A stretch of 47,400 bases of DNA from Selenomonas sp. (GTDB lineage Bacteria; Bacillota; Negativicutes; Selenomonadales; Selenomonadaceae): NCBI GenBank assembly GCA_018052705.1, contig JAGPMW010000018.1, positions 1-47,400 of the forward strand. The letters run 5' to 3'. This document shows, in pieces, positions 34,308 to 43,677 of this stretch (position 1 is the first letter of the stretch; every line of letters begins with the position of its first letter). The position numbers and the translations under genes were made by a program. The notes under the pieces are model-generated. The model searched no databases. It was not told where the DNA came from and was given only the letters and a program-made list of their open reading frames with translations.

Positions 34308-35276
34308 ATGGAGTTTCATCATATCAGTGTAATGCTGGAAGAGACCGTAAAGGGACTCGTGACAAATAAAGAGGGAACCTATGTGGACTGCACGCTGGGC
34401 GGGGCGGGCCACTCCCGTCGTATTGTGGATATGCTTGATCCGGCCGGCCGGCTTATTGGTATCGATCAGGATGAGGCAGCGATTGCAGCGGCGAAGGAAC
34501 GCCTCTGTGATGCGCGTTGCCGGGTGGATATTGTTCACAACAATTTCCGGAATCTGGAATCCATTCTCGAAAACGAACAGGTCCTGCTGGTCGATGGTGT
34601 TGTGTTTGATCTTGGCGTGTCTTCTCATCAGATTGATACGGCAGAGCGGGGTTTTTCTTATATTCACGATGCACCGCTTGATATGCGCATGGATCCTGAA
34701 GCCGGGTTCTCGGCCCATGATGTGGTTAATACCTATAGTGAACAGGAGCTCAACCGGATCTTTCATGATTATGGTGAGGAGCGCTGGTCTAAGCGTATTG
34801 CGCAGTTTATCGTGCAGGCGCGGGCCGAGAAGCCGGTAGAGACGACTGGTGAGCTGGTCGATATCGTCTGTAAGGCTGTCCCCAAGGCGGTCCGTCAGGC
34901 GGCCGGAGGACATCCGGCCAAGCGTATCTTTCAGGCGATTCGGATTGAGGTCAACGATGAGCTTGGCATTCTGGAGCAGGCATTTACCACAGCGGTCCGG
35001 CATCTCAAACCGGGCGGACGTATTGCAATCATTACCTTTCACTCGCTGGAAGACCGCATCGCCAAACAAGTGCTCAGACGCCTCGCACAGGGCTGCATCT
35101 GTCCGCCGGAACTGCCCATCTGCATGTGCGATCATAAACCAGAAATCAAGATTATCGGCAAGCCGATCCAGGCGACAAGCGAAGAGCTTGACCATAATTC
35201 CAGGTCCAAAAGTGCCAAGCTGCGGATCGCGGAGAAGCTGCCAGTTGTTCAGGCTGAGAAAGGAGGAAACCGCTGA
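34308..35276 (+). CDS. rsmH: 16S rRNA (cytosine1402-N4)-methyltransferase
   Basis: 322 aa. SAM-dependent methylation of 16S C1402. N-terminal HHISVMLEETVKGL, SAM-site DCTLGGAGHS, the insertion domain with SYIHDAPLDMRMD, and FHSLEDRIAKQVLR near the end are all typical. A CxC-rich stretch CICPPELPICMC near the C-terminus is also seen in relatives. Stop overlaps the ftsL ATG (TGATG). Confidence 0.97.
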   Translation: MEFHHISVMLEETVKGLVTNKEGTYVDCTLGGAGHSRRIVDMLDPAGRLIGIDQDEAAIAAAKERLCDARCRVDIVHNNFRNLESILENEQVLLVDGVVFDLGVSSHQIDTAERGFSYIHDAPLDMRMDPEAGFSAHDVVNTYSEQELNRIFHDYGEERWSKRIAQFIVQARAEKPVETTGELVDIVCKAVPKAVRQAAGGHPAKRIFQAIRIEVNDELGILEQAFTTAVRHLKPGGRIAIITFHSLEDRIAKQVLRRLAQGCICPPELPICMCDHKPEIKIIGKPIQATSEELDHNSRSKSAKLRIAEKLPVVQAEKGGNR

Positions 35277-35656
35277 TGTTAGCGCGACAGGAAGAAGAGT
35301 TTTCGGAGCATCAGCCGCTTTCTCCTGAGGAAGAACAACAACTGTTGCGGCAGACTCCCAAAGAGCCGTTGATGAAGACCGTGCTCGATACGAGTACCCG
35401 GTCACATGCCCAGCTGCTGTTTTTGACCATGGCGGCACTGGCCTTGCTGGTAACGGTAGGCAGCGGCGTAAGTGCCAGTCGTGGTTATGCACTTATTGAG
35501 GTTCAGCACCAGGCAGATCAGCTTGAACAGGAAAATGAGAGACTTAAGATCGATATTGCCAAGCTAAAATCTCCCGATCGTATCAAAGCGATTGCTACGG
35601 ATCAGCTGGGCATGGAGGTGCCGAAGCGGACCTATTTCAGTCATGATAATCAATAA
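35276..35656 (+). CDS. ftsL: FtsL-like cell division protein
   Basis: 126 aa. A Glu/Gln-rich cytoplasmic N-terminus of about 43 residues, one membrane span at 44-66, then a coiled coil (HQADQLEQENERLKIDIAKL) and the common FtsL ending RIKAIATDQLGMEVPK. It forms the divisome FtsQLB scaffold. AAAGGAGG lies before the start within the end of rsmH. Identified by topology and position, since FtsL is poorly conserved. In most relatives a septal PBP gene (ftsI/spoVD) follows; here a 187-nt gap does. Confidence 0.87.
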   Translation: MLARQEEEFSEHQPLSPEEEQQLLRQTPKEPLMKTVLDTSTRSHAQLLFLTMAALALLVTVGSGVSASRGYALIEVQHQADQLEQENERLKIDIAKLKSPDRIKAIATDQLGMEVPKRTYFSHDNQ

Positions 35657-35732
35657 GGATTACGGATTTTGTCCGTTGGATATAGGCGGAGAGGCTGTCA
35701 TAAGATATGATCAGCTTCTTTCGCTTTTTCTG

Positions 35733-35762
35733 TTTCTTAGGATATTGTGATATTTCTTAGGA
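35733..35762 (+). repeat. Two TTTCTTAGGA direct repeats 20 bp apart
   Basis: Identical 10-mers at 35733-35742 and 35753-35762, starting exactly 20 nt apart, so on the same face of the DNA. They lie 30 nt upstream of a TATAAT, in the position of an activator or repressor site for a murE promoter. Confidence 0.65.
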
Positions 35763-35768
35763 AAACTC

Positions 35769-35797
35769 TATAAATTTTTGCCGTGACGGTTTATAAT
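35769..35797 (+). promoter_or_regulatory. Candidate murE promoter with good -10 and poor -35
   Basis: TATAAT at 35792-35797 is perfect, but the sequence 17 nt upstream (TATAAA at 35769-35774) is no consensus -35. This is the pattern of a promoter helped by a bound protein, which would fit the repeats just upstream. The murE ATG is 46 nt further on. Confidence 0.45.
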
Positions 35798-35843
35798 AGT
35801 GTACGGTCCGCAACGACAAGCGCGGATATGAGGAGGAAATTCA

Positions 35844-37340
35844 ATGAAAACAATCAGTCAGCTGGCAGAACTGGTAACAGGTGCTGTCCTTATCGGTGAT
35901 AAAGAATTAAAGATTACAGGTATCGAGCATGACTCCCGCAAAGTAGAGAACGGTACATTGTTTGTCTGCATTCCGGGGGTTCATGTTGACGGGCACAAGT
36001 TTATTCCCCAGGCCGTTGCGGCCGGAGCTAAAGCGGTTCTGACCACGCGCCGCGATCTGACGGTGCCGGCTGGCATCACGATCTTCTGTGTGCCGGAACT
36101 GCAGGCTGCATTGGACCAGATTGTTCCCTTCTTCCATGACTATCCAGCCCGCAGTATGCGTGTGGTCGGCATCACCGGGACGAATGGCAAGACGACGACG
36201 AGCTATATTACGCGTGCGATCCTGCGCCATGCCGGTTATAAGGTCGGACTCATCGGCACAATTCAGATTATGATGGAGGATGAGGTATTCCCTATTCATA
36301 ATACGACACCAGATGTGGTGGAGCTCCAGCATACGCTGGCCATCATGCGCGACAAGGGACTGGATTATGTGGTCATGGAGGTGTCCTCCCATGCTCTTGC
36401 TCAGAACCGTGTTGCTGGTATTGAGTTTGATACCGCTGTGTTCACGAATCTGACACAGGATCATATGGACTATCATAAGACGCTCGAGAACTACATGCTG
36501 GCCAAAGCCCGCCTGTTTGAACTGGCATCACAGCCGGGGACGAAAACGGGTAAGACGGCAGTTGTCAATATCGATGATGCTGCCGGACAGACGATGCTGG
36601 AACATGCATCCTGCCAGCATCTGACCTATGCTATCGACCGACCAGCAGATCTGCGGGCTACAGAGATCAATGTGCTCGCCAGTGGGGCCAATTTCACGCT
36701 CAATCATGCAAGCTTTGGGCAGATGGCACTGCAGCTGCATATTACAGGCATTTTCAATGTCTATAATGTTATGTCGGCTGTAGGAGCTGCGCTGGCGGAA
36801 CATGTAAAACCCGAAGTCATCGCTTCGGTATTGAGAGATTTTGTCAGTGTACCGGGCCGCTTCGAGCTGGTCAAGGCGGGGCAGGATTTTTCGATCATCG
36901 TGGACTATGCCCATACCCCGGACGGTGTGGAAAATGTGCTTGAGACAGCACGCAAGATCGCGAAGCGTAAAATCATTGTAGTGTTTGGCTGCGGCGGTGA
37001 CCGTGACCGGACGAAGCGCCCCATCATGGGCCGTCTGGCAGCGAAGCTGGCCGATGTGGTCATAGCGACCTCAGATAATCCGCGCTCCGAAGATCCCGAA
37101 TTCATTCTCAGTGAAGTCGAAGCTGGGGTCAAAGAGACACTTGGCTCGAAGCACCACGAGAAGATTACAGATCGTCGTGAGGCGATCTTCCGTGCAGTGG
37201 AACTGGCACAGAAGGATGATATTGTTGTTATTCTCGGCAAAGGTCATGAGGATTATCAGATTCTTAAGGACAAGACGATCCATTTCGATGATAAAGAGGT
37301 TGCCCGTGAGGCAGTCGCTGCCCGTAAGGAGGAAGCCTGA
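35844..37340 (+). CDS. murE: UDP-MurNAc-tripeptide ligase, meso-diaminopimelate type
   Basis: 498 aa. Adds the third residue to UDP-MurNAc-L-Ala-D-Glu using ATP. The P-loop GTNGKTTT is at 112-119, and the carbamylated Lys lies in YMLAKARLF. The motif DNPR at 411-414 marks meso-diaminopimelate specificity as opposed to L-lysine. Three Mur domains are intact. GAGGAGGAAA lies before the ATG. The TGA overlaps the murF ATG. Confidence 0.97.
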   Translation: MKTISQLAELVTGAVLIGDKELKITGIEHDSRKVENGTLFVCIPGVHVDGHKFIPQAVAAGAKAVLTTRRDLTVPAGITIFCVPELQAALDQIVPFFHDYPARSMRVVGITGTNGKTTTSYITRAILRHAGYKVGLIGTIQIMMEDEVFPIHNTTPDVVELQHTLAIMRDKGLDYVVMEVSSHALAQNRVAGIEFDTAVFTNLTQDHMDYHKTLENYMLAKARLFELASQPGTKTGKTAVVNIDDAAGQTMLEHASCQHLTYAIDRPADLRATEINVLASGANFTLNHASFGQMALQLHITGIFNVYNVMSAVGAALAEHVKPEVIASVLRDFVSVPGRFELVKAGQDFSIIVDYAHTPDGVENVLETARKIAKRKIIVVFGCGGDRDRTKRPIMGRLAAKLADVVIATSDNPRSEDPEFILSEVEAGVKETLGSKHHEKITDRREAIFRAVELAQKDDIVVILGKGHEDYQILKDKTIHFDDKEVAREAVAARKEEA

Positions 37341-38713
37341 TGCCGGCATTTACGCTTGAGGAAGTCCTGCAGGTTACGGGCGCCAGCAATGCCCAGACCG
37401 GGCAGCAGACATTCACGGATATCGTGACAGATACGCGCAAGATCGCAGACGGAGTTCTGTTCCTGGCGTTCAAAGGGGAACGTTTCAATGGGGAGGACTT
37501 TGCTGCCGAGGCGTTCCGGAAAGGTGCCGCCGGAGTTATGGTGAGTCTTGGCTGTGAGCCCGAAAAACTGGCGGCCTGCGAGGGCACGGTTCTGCAGGTG
37601 GCTGATACGCTTACAGCCTATCAGCAGCTGGCCCAGGCCTGGCGTCAGAAGTTTCCGCAGCTGCCCGTAATAGCCATCACTGGCTCGAATGGCAAAACAA
37701 CGACCAAGGATCTCACAGCGGCGGTTCTGTCAGCCCGGGGGCCGGTGCTCAAAACACAGGCAAATTTCAATAACGAGATTGGTCTGCCTTTGACACTGCT
37801 GGGCATTCGCCCAGAGCATACGGCTGCAGTCGTTGAGATTGGTATGCGCGGGTTCCATCAGATTGATGCGCTGGCGCCCCTGGCACAGCCGCAGATCGGC
37901 ATTGTTACCAATGTCGGTGAGACGCATATGGAGCTGCTCGGATCGCTGGAGAACATCGCCAGAGCCAAGAGTGAGCTGGTCGAGTCCATCCCTGCGGGTG
38001 GGACGGTTATTCTCAATGCTGACAATCCGTATGTTGCGGGTATGCGCGATAAAGCGAAAGCCGGCGTCCGGGTGCTGACGTTCGGCATCGATAAGCCGGC
38101 TGATGTCCGGGGATCGGCTATTGTTACGGCTGATGGGCAGACGACATTTGCGGTCGCCTACGAGGGGGAGACGCACAGCTATACGGTAGCAATGGTCGGG
38201 CGCCATAATGTCTATAATTCGCTGGCAGCGATTGCGGCTGGCTTTGCCGAGGGACTGACGCCTACGGAGATTCATGCAGGACTGATGAACCTTGAGGCAA
38301 CAAAGATGCGCTTTGAGTGCCAAAAAGTAAAGGAATGGCAGGTGGTCAATGATGCCTACAATGCCAGTCCGATGTCCATGACGGCAGCAATTAATACGCT
38401 GTCCGATCTGACCAAAGACCGCAAAATCGCAGTCATGGGTGATATGCTTGAGCTGGGCAGCGTATCAGAGTCAGCACATCGTCGGGTTGGCCAGGAACTG
38501 GCTGAGCACCAGTTTGCCGCTGTGATCACACGTGGCGTGATGGGTGATTTTATTGCCGATGGCGCTAAGATGGGCGGTGTGCCGGTGGTTGCGTCCTGCG
38601 GCTCACATGAGGAAGCGGCTGCAAAACTGCATGAGATCCTGCAGCCGGGCGATACAATTCTATTCAAGGGATCGCGTGGCATGCAGATGGAGAAGATTAT
38701 CGACCTGCTCTGA
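37340..38713 (+). CDS. murF: UDP-MurNAc-pentapeptide ligase (D-Ala-D-Ala adding)
   Basis: 457 aa. Adds D-Ala-D-Ala to the tripeptide. P-loop GSNGKTTT at 115-122; NNEIGLPLTLL, MRGFHQI and NDAYNASPMSM are family marks. GAGGAAG inside the end of murE serves as ribosome site, and the two genes overlap. Confidence 0.96.
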   Translation: MPAFTLEEVLQVTGASNAQTGQQTFTDIVTDTRKIADGVLFLAFKGERFNGEDFAAEAFRKGAAGVMVSLGCEPEKLAACEGTVLQVADTLTAYQQLAQAWRQKFPQLPVIAITGSNGKTTTKDLTAAVLSARGPVLKTQANFNNEIGLPLTLLGIRPEHTAAVVEIGMRGFHQIDALAPLAQPQIGIVTNVGETHMELLGSLENIARAKSELVESIPAGGTVILNADNPYVAGMRDKAKAGVRVLTFGIDKPADVRGSAIVTADGQTTFAVAYEGETHSYTVAMVGRHNVYNSLAAIAAGFAEGLTPTEIHAGLMNLEATKMRFECQKVKEWQVVNDAYNASPMSMTAAINTLSDLTKDRKIAVMGDMLELGSVSESAHRRVGQELAEHQFAAVITRGVMGDFIADGAKMGGVPVVASCGSHEEAAAKLHEILQPGDTILFKGSRGMQMEKIIDLL

Positions 38714-38764
38714 TTGCTGTACCAAAGGCAGTCAGATGATAGCGTATAGAAAGAGGAATTTGTT

Positions 38765-39715
38765 TTGGAAAGCGTTCTGATTGCGGTGGTCATCGCCGCT
38801 GGTTTTGTTTTGATTACGGGACCATTCTTTATCCCCGAGCTGCATAAGCTGAAGTTCGGACAGAGTATCCGCGAGGAGGGGCCGAAGAGTCATCAGGCCA
38901 AGAGCGGCACGCCAACGATGGGCGGAATCATGATCATTATCGGGATCACGTTGGGGACGCTCGCGGCGGCACCAATTACGATCGAGATCATGCTGGCCTT
39001 ATTCATCATGCTGGGCCATTTTGTACTGGGCTTTATGGACGACTACATCAAGGTCGTCAAGAAACGGAATCTGGGCCTTAAGGCGAAGCAGAAGATGCTG
39101 GGACAGATTATCATTGCAGTCGTGACCATGGTCATCGGCACGCAGTCGCTCGGGATCGATACCAGTGTCTGGATTCCGGTACTGAACCTTTCGGTTAATA
39201 TCGGAGCTGGCTATTATTTATTGCTGCTTTTTGTCATGGTGGGCACATCCAATGCGGTTAATCTGACGGATGGCCTCGATGGTCTTGCCTCCGGGACGGT
39301 GGCAATTGCTGCCAGTGCCTATGCCGTCGTCTGTCTGACGATGGGCCATCAGGATCTGGCGATATTCTGCGCAGCCATCGTGGCAGCCTGCATTGCTTTC
39401 CTGCGTTTTAACGTGCATCCGGCCCGCGTGTTCATGGGCGATACAGGTTCACTTGCCCTTGGCGGTGCAATGGCGGCCGTCGGCATTCTGACCCACACCG
39501 AGATTCTGTTGGCGATTATCGGCCTTGTTTTTGTCTGTGAGGCGCTTTCTGTTATCATTCAGGTCATTTCCTTCAAGACCACGGGCAAACGGGTATTCCG
39601 TATGAGCCCAATCCATCATCATTTTGAACTTGGCGGCTGGTCTGAGTGGAAGGTCGTCTTCGTTTTCTGGACGGTTGGCATTATTGCCAGCGTTATTGCA
39701 CTTGGGATGCTTTGA
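38765..39715 (+). CDS. mraY: Phospho-MurNAc-pentapeptide transferase MraY
   Basis: 316 aa from TTG; AGAGGAAT about 7 nt upstream. About 10 membrane spans. Makes lipid I on the cytoplasmic face from UDP-MurNAc-pentapeptide and undecaprenyl phosphate. Catalytic Asp92-Asp93 in MDDYIKVVKKRNLGL; NLTDGLDGLA, MGDTGSLALG and PIHHHFELGGW are intact. Confidence 0.97.
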   Translation: MESVLIAVVIAAGFVLITGPFFIPELHKLKFGQSIREEGPKSHQAKSGTPTMGGIMIIIGITLGTLAAAPITIEIMLALFIMLGHFVLGFMDDYIKVVKKRNLGLKAKQKMLGQIIIAVVTMVIGTQSLGIDTSVWIPVLNLSVNIGAGYYLLLLFVMVGTSNAVNLTDGLDGLASGTVAIAASAYAVVCLTMGHQDLAIFCAAIVAACIAFLRFNVHPARVFMGDTGSLALGGAMAAVGILTHTEILLAIIGLVFVCEALSVIIQVISFKTTGKRVFRMSPIHHHFELGGWSEWKVVFVFWTVGIIASVIALGML

Positions 39716-39758
39716 TCGACTATTATGTTACGTGCTTCATTGAGGAGGATTTTTCGTC

Positions 39759-41120
39759 ATGGATTTATCGGGCAAGAATGTGCTGGTCATTGGTGCCGGT
39801 ATCAGCGGCTTTGCAGCTGCAAAGATCGCCAGGAGACTAGGAGCTGAGGTGATGCTGAGTGATGCTAAGGCTGAGGCGGATATCAAGTATGATTTCCAGG
39901 AATTGCGGGCTGCCGGCGTCCATCTGGTCTTTGGTCCCCAGCAGGAATCACTGCTGGATGGTATCAGTCTCGTACTAGTGTCGCCAGCTGTTCCCTGCCG
40001 TATTCCCATCATTCAGGCAGCGTATCATCGCCATATCCGCGTGTCCACTGAGGTTGAGCTTGCCTATGAGCTCGCACAGTCGCCGATTTGTGCTGTGACA
40101 GGCACAAATGGTAAGACCACGACAGTCACCTTGCTCGGACAGTTGCTGGCAACGAGATTCAATCCGGTCGGCGTTGGTGGCAATATTGGCACACCATTGT
40201 CGGAGGAAGCACTGCGGGTGGGCCGTGGGGGCTGTATAGCTGCAGAGATATCGAGCTATCAGATGGAGGCAACGACGAATTTCCATCCGCATGTAGCTGC
40301 CGTTCTCAATGTGACGCCAGACCATATCGTGCGTCATGGCTCGATGGAAGTCTATCAGCAGATGAAGGAGCGGATATTTGCGCAGCAGACGGCGGAAGAT
40401 TTCCTTGTCCTGAATTATGATGATCCGGCAACCCGCGCTATGAAGCAACGGGCGCAGGCAGTGGTCTTTTATTTCAGCCGCAAAGAAGAATTGGCTGAGG
40501 GGGCAATCGTCAAGGACGGTCAGCTCATGATCCGCTGGGAAGGCCAGGAATACCTGCTTTGTACGGTCGGCGAGCTGGGGATTAAGGGCGGTCATAATGT
40601 TGAAAATGCGTTGGCTGCAGCAGCAGTTGCTTTTCTGGCCGGTTGCGAACCGCAGGCCATGGTGAAGGTACTGAAAGAGTTTCGGGGGGTGGAGCATCGC
40701 ATCGAGTTTGTCCGCACGCTTGATGGCGTAGCATATTACAATGATTCGAAGGCCACGAATACGGACTCGACGGTTAAGGCACTGGAAACGTTCGCTGATG
40801 GTATCATCCTGCTGGCGGGCGGCGATGATAAACTCACAGATCTGGGCGATTTTATGCGGCTGGTCAAGGGACGCGTGCATGAGCTGATTCTGATTGGGGC
40901 TGCGGCAGAGCGCTTCCGACAGGAAGCGCTGGCAGGCGGCATTTCGGCAGAGCATATTCATATGGCTGGCTATGACATGGACAAGGCTGTGACCTTGGCT
41001 CATACGCTGGCCCAGGCGCCAGAAGTGGTGCTGCTTTCGCCGGCCTGTGCCAGCTTTGATATGTATGATGGCATGGCAGAACGCGGCCGCGACTTCAAGC
41101 GGCTGGTCAATAACTTGTAA
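39759..41120 (+). CDS. murD: UDP-MurNAc-L-alanine:D-glutamate ligase
   Basis: 453 aa. Adds D-Glu. N-terminal Rossmann-like start (NVLVIGAGISGFAAAKIA), P-loop GTNGKTT at 115-121, EISSYQME, NVTPDHIVRHGSM and YYNDSKATNTDS are family marks. GAGGAGG lies before the ATG. murG begins 13 nt after its stop; the ftsW/spoVE gene that usually separates them is absent. Confidence 0.97.
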   Translation: MDLSGKNVLVIGAGISGFAAAKIARRLGAEVMLSDAKAEADIKYDFQELRAAGVHLVFGPQQESLLDGISLVLVSPAVPCRIPIIQAAYHRHIRVSTEVELAYELAQSPICAVTGTNGKTTTVTLLGQLLATRFNPVGVGGNIGTPLSEEALRVGRGGCIAAEISSYQMEATTNFHPHVAAVLNVTPDHIVRHGSMEVYQQMKERIFAQQTAEDFLVLNYDDPATRAMKQRAQAVVFYFSRKEELAEGAIVKDGQLMIRWEGQEYLLCTVGELGIKGGHNVENALAAAAVAFLAGCEPQAMVKVLKEFRGVEHRIEFVRTLDGVAYYNDSKATNTDSTVKALETFADGIILLAGGDDKLTDLGDFMRLVKGRVHELILIGAAAERFRQEALAGGISAEHIHMAGYDMDKAVTLAHTLAQAPEVVLLSPACASFDMYDGMAERGRDFKRLVNNL

Positions 41121-41133
41121 GAGGAGTCTTAGT

Positions 41134-42246
41134 TTGAATATCATTGTTTCTGGCGGTGGTACTGGCGGACATATTTATCCGGCTGTTACCATTATTCGCA
41201 CGATCCAGCAAAAATATCCAGAGGCGCAGTTCCTTTATGTGGGGACGAAGCGTGGTCTGGAATCCGATATTATCCCGAAGGAAGGGCTGCCATTCGCTAC
41301 GGTCGATATCCAAGGCTTTGAACGGCACCTGACTCCGGCAAACCTGGTTCGGGCCGGTAAGGCGATGATTGGTGTAGGCCGGGCGATGAAGATCGTCCGC
41401 GGTTTTCGCCCTGATGTTGTTGTCGGCACCGGCGGTTATGTCTGCGGACCAATTCTCATGGCGGCCAGCCTTCGCCATATCCCCACGCTGATTCAGGAGC
41501 AGAATGTGGTACCGGGTATTACGAATAAGATCTTGTCGCAATTCGTTACAAAGATTGCTGCCGGTACGGAAGAAGCCATGCGGCACTTTCCCCGGGGGAA
41601 GGTCGTATTTACGGGCAACCCGATCCGCAGTGAAGTTATGACCGCACGGCGGGAAGATGGTGCCAGCGAGTATGGATTCGATCCGGCGAAAAAAACGGTA
41701 CTGATCTCCGGCGGCAGCCGCGGAGCACGGGCCATCAATCGCGCAATGGTTGGGGTGCTGGCTCAGGCCGCAAAACATCCGGAAGTTCAGTATCTGCATG
41801 TGACTGGCAAGCTGGAATATGAGGATGTTCTGAGCCGGCTGCAGGCGGCCGGTGTGGATCTGGCGACAGCACCGCATATTCAGGTGCGCCCATATCTGTA
41901 TAATATGCCGCAGGCGATGGCAATGGCTGATCTGGCGGTTTTTCGTGCCGGGGCGACCGGATTGGCTGAGCTGACTGCCCGGGGAATTCCATCCATCCTT
42001 ATTCCGTATCCGTATGCGGCGGAGAACCATCAGGAACATAATGCCCGAGCGCTGGAAGAAGCAGGGGCATCCCGCATGATACTGAATAGGGACCTCACGA
42101 GTGAACGGCTCTGTGCTGTGCTGACAGAGCTTCTGAGTGAAGATGAGAAATTGGCGGTGATGGCTCAGGCCAGCCGCAGCATGGGAAGGCCACAAGCAGC
42201 GGGCGATATTGCCAATCTGGTGCTGGAACTGGCTGGACGGAGATAA
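41134..42246 (+). CDS. murG: UDP-GlcNAc:lipid I N-acetylglucosaminyltransferase MurG
   Basis: 370 aa from TTG, with GAGGAG (41121-41126) 7 nt upstream. The frame is open further back into murD but that part has no family match. Makes lipid II on the inner membrane face. Motifs: SGGGTGGHIYPAV (G-loop 1), GTGGYVCGP (G-loop 2), SGGSRGARAIN (G-loop 3) and FRAGATGLAELTARGIPSIL with the UDP-GlcNAc binding residues. Confidence 0.96.
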   Translation: MNIIVSGGGTGGHIYPAVTIIRTIQQKYPEAQFLYVGTKRGLESDIIPKEGLPFATVDIQGFERHLTPANLVRAGKAMIGVGRAMKIVRGFRPDVVVGTGGYVCGPILMAASLRHIPTLIQEQNVVPGITNKILSQFVTKIAAGTEEAMRHFPRGKVVFTGNPIRSEVMTARREDGASEYGFDPAKKTVLISGGSRGARAINRAMVGVLAQAAKHPEVQYLHVTGKLEYEDVLSRLQAAGVDLATAPHIQVRPYLYNMPQAMAMADLAVFRAGATGLAELTARGIPSILIPYPYAAENHQEHNARALEEAGASRMILNRDLTSERLCAVLTELLSEDEKLAVMAQASRSMGRPQAAGDIANLVLELAGRR

Positions 42247-42260
42247 GGGGGACACGATTG

Positions 42261-43652
42261 ATGAAACAGCTTAAAGAGCTAAAAGATATAAAAAAAATAC
42301 ATTTTGTCGGCATTGGCGGTGCAGGGATGAGTCCGCTGGCCAAGGTCCTCGTAGAACTGGGCTATGAAGTATCCGGCTCAGACCGGGCAGATTCTGATGT
42401 CATCGAGAAGCTTCGCAAACTTGGTGCGAAAATTACTTTGGGGGGACAAAAAGCAGAAAATGTCCGTGGTGTTGATGCTATTGTCGTTTCGACGGCCATT
42501 CCTTATGATAATCCGGAAGTTCTGGCTGCCCGGGATCTGGGGATCATGAAACTGCACCGCTCAGATATCAATGCTGCACTGGTCAATGAGTACAAAGGTA
42601 TTGCTGTTGCGGGGGCCCATGGCAAGACAACCACCACCTCGATGCTCGGCGTCGTTTTGACGAAAGCAGGCATCTCACCAACGGTTGTGGTCGGTGGCGA
42701 GGTACCAGATCTCGGGACTAATGCCTTGCTGGGCGAAGGAGAGTATCTGACCTCGGAAGCTGATGAAAGTGATGGATCTTTTCTGAAACTCCATCCGCAT
42801 ATTGCGGTCGTAACGAATGTTGAAGATGATCATATGGATCATTATGGTACGATGGAGAACATTATCAAAGCCTTTACCCAGTTCATCCAGAATGCGGATA
42901 AAGAGACTGGTTATGCGGTTCTCTGCTTTGATAATGAGAACTTGCGTAATATGTCAAAGATAATCGACCGGAGGTTTTACTCCTACGCTATCGATCATGA
43001 AGCAGATTATCAGGCGCGTAATATCATAACCGGCGGCAAGGGGATTGCCTTTGACGTAGTTCATGGCACCGAAGAATTGGGACATGTTTCACTGAATATT
43101 CCAGGCCGTCATAATGTGCTTGATGCGATGGCCTGTATCGTTACTGGACTTTCTATCGGTGTGCCATTTGAGAAAATCGCTGCGGGGTTAGCGGCTTTTC
43201 ATGGAGCCAAGCGCCGGTTCCAGACCAAAGGCCGGGCAGGCGGGGTCTGGGTAGTTGATGATTATGCTCATCATCCGACAGAGATTGCAGCAACTCTGCG
43301 GGCAGCCAAGGAAACAAAGCCGGGCCGTCTGATCTGCGCCTTTCAGCCGCATCGTTATTCGCGGACGCAGCTGCTGCATGAAGAGTTTGGCAAGGCTTTT
43401 GCCGCAGCAGATCTGCTCGTCCTCACGGATATTTATGCTGCTGGTGAAGCGCCTATCGAAGGCATTGATGGTGAAACAATTCTTAACGAAGTCCGCCGAC
43501 AGTCTGGTCAGGATGTAGTCTATCTGCTCGATCGGGCGAAGATTGCTGCTTATCTGGCCAATGAAGTAAAAGAGGGCGATCTTGTCATCACAATGGGTGC
43601 TGGCGATATCTATAAGACTGGCGAGGAACTGGTCGAATTACTGAGTTGCTAA
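42261..43652 (+). CDS. murC: UDP-MurNAc:L-alanine ligase
   Basis: 463 aa. Adds L-Ala to UDP-MurNAc. HFVGIGGAGMSPLAKVL near the N-terminus, P-loop GAHGKTTT at 118-125, SEADESDGSFL and VDDYAHHPTEI are family marks. AAGGGGGA lies 8 nt before ATG 42261; the in-frame TTG at 42258 is less well placed. murB, which often follows, is not in this window. Confidence 0.96.
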   Translation: MKQLKELKDIKKIHFVGIGGAGMSPLAKVLVELGYEVSGSDRADSDVIEKLRKLGAKITLGGQKAENVRGVDAIVVSTAIPYDNPEVLAARDLGIMKLHRSDINAALVNEYKGIAVAGAHGKTTTTSMLGVVLTKAGISPTVVVGGEVPDLGTNALLGEGEYLTSEADESDGSFLKLHPHIAVVTNVEDDHMDHYGTMENIIKAFTQFIQNADKETGYAVLCFDNENLRNMSKIIDRRFYSYAIDHEADYQARNIITGGKGIAFDVVHGTEELGHVSLNIPGRHNVLDAMACIVTGLSIGVPFEKIAAGLAAFHGAKRRFQTKGRAGGVWVVDDYAHHPTEIAATLRAAKETKPGRLICAFQPHRYSRTQLLHEEFGKAFAAADLLVLTDIYAAGEAPIEGIDGETILNEVRRQSGQDVVYLLDRAKIAAYLANEVKEGDLVITMGAGDIYKTGEELVELLSC

Positions 43653-43677
43653 TATACACAGAGGAGAGAATACAGCC

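Noticed and set aside
34101..35492. Minus-strand open frame of 463 codons
   Set aside because: Opposite rsmH and ftsL; composition and lack of a start site mark it as a shadow.
41047..41133. Upstream extension of the murG frame into murD
   Set aside because: Overlaps the end of murD in another frame; MurG homology starts at the TTG at 41134.
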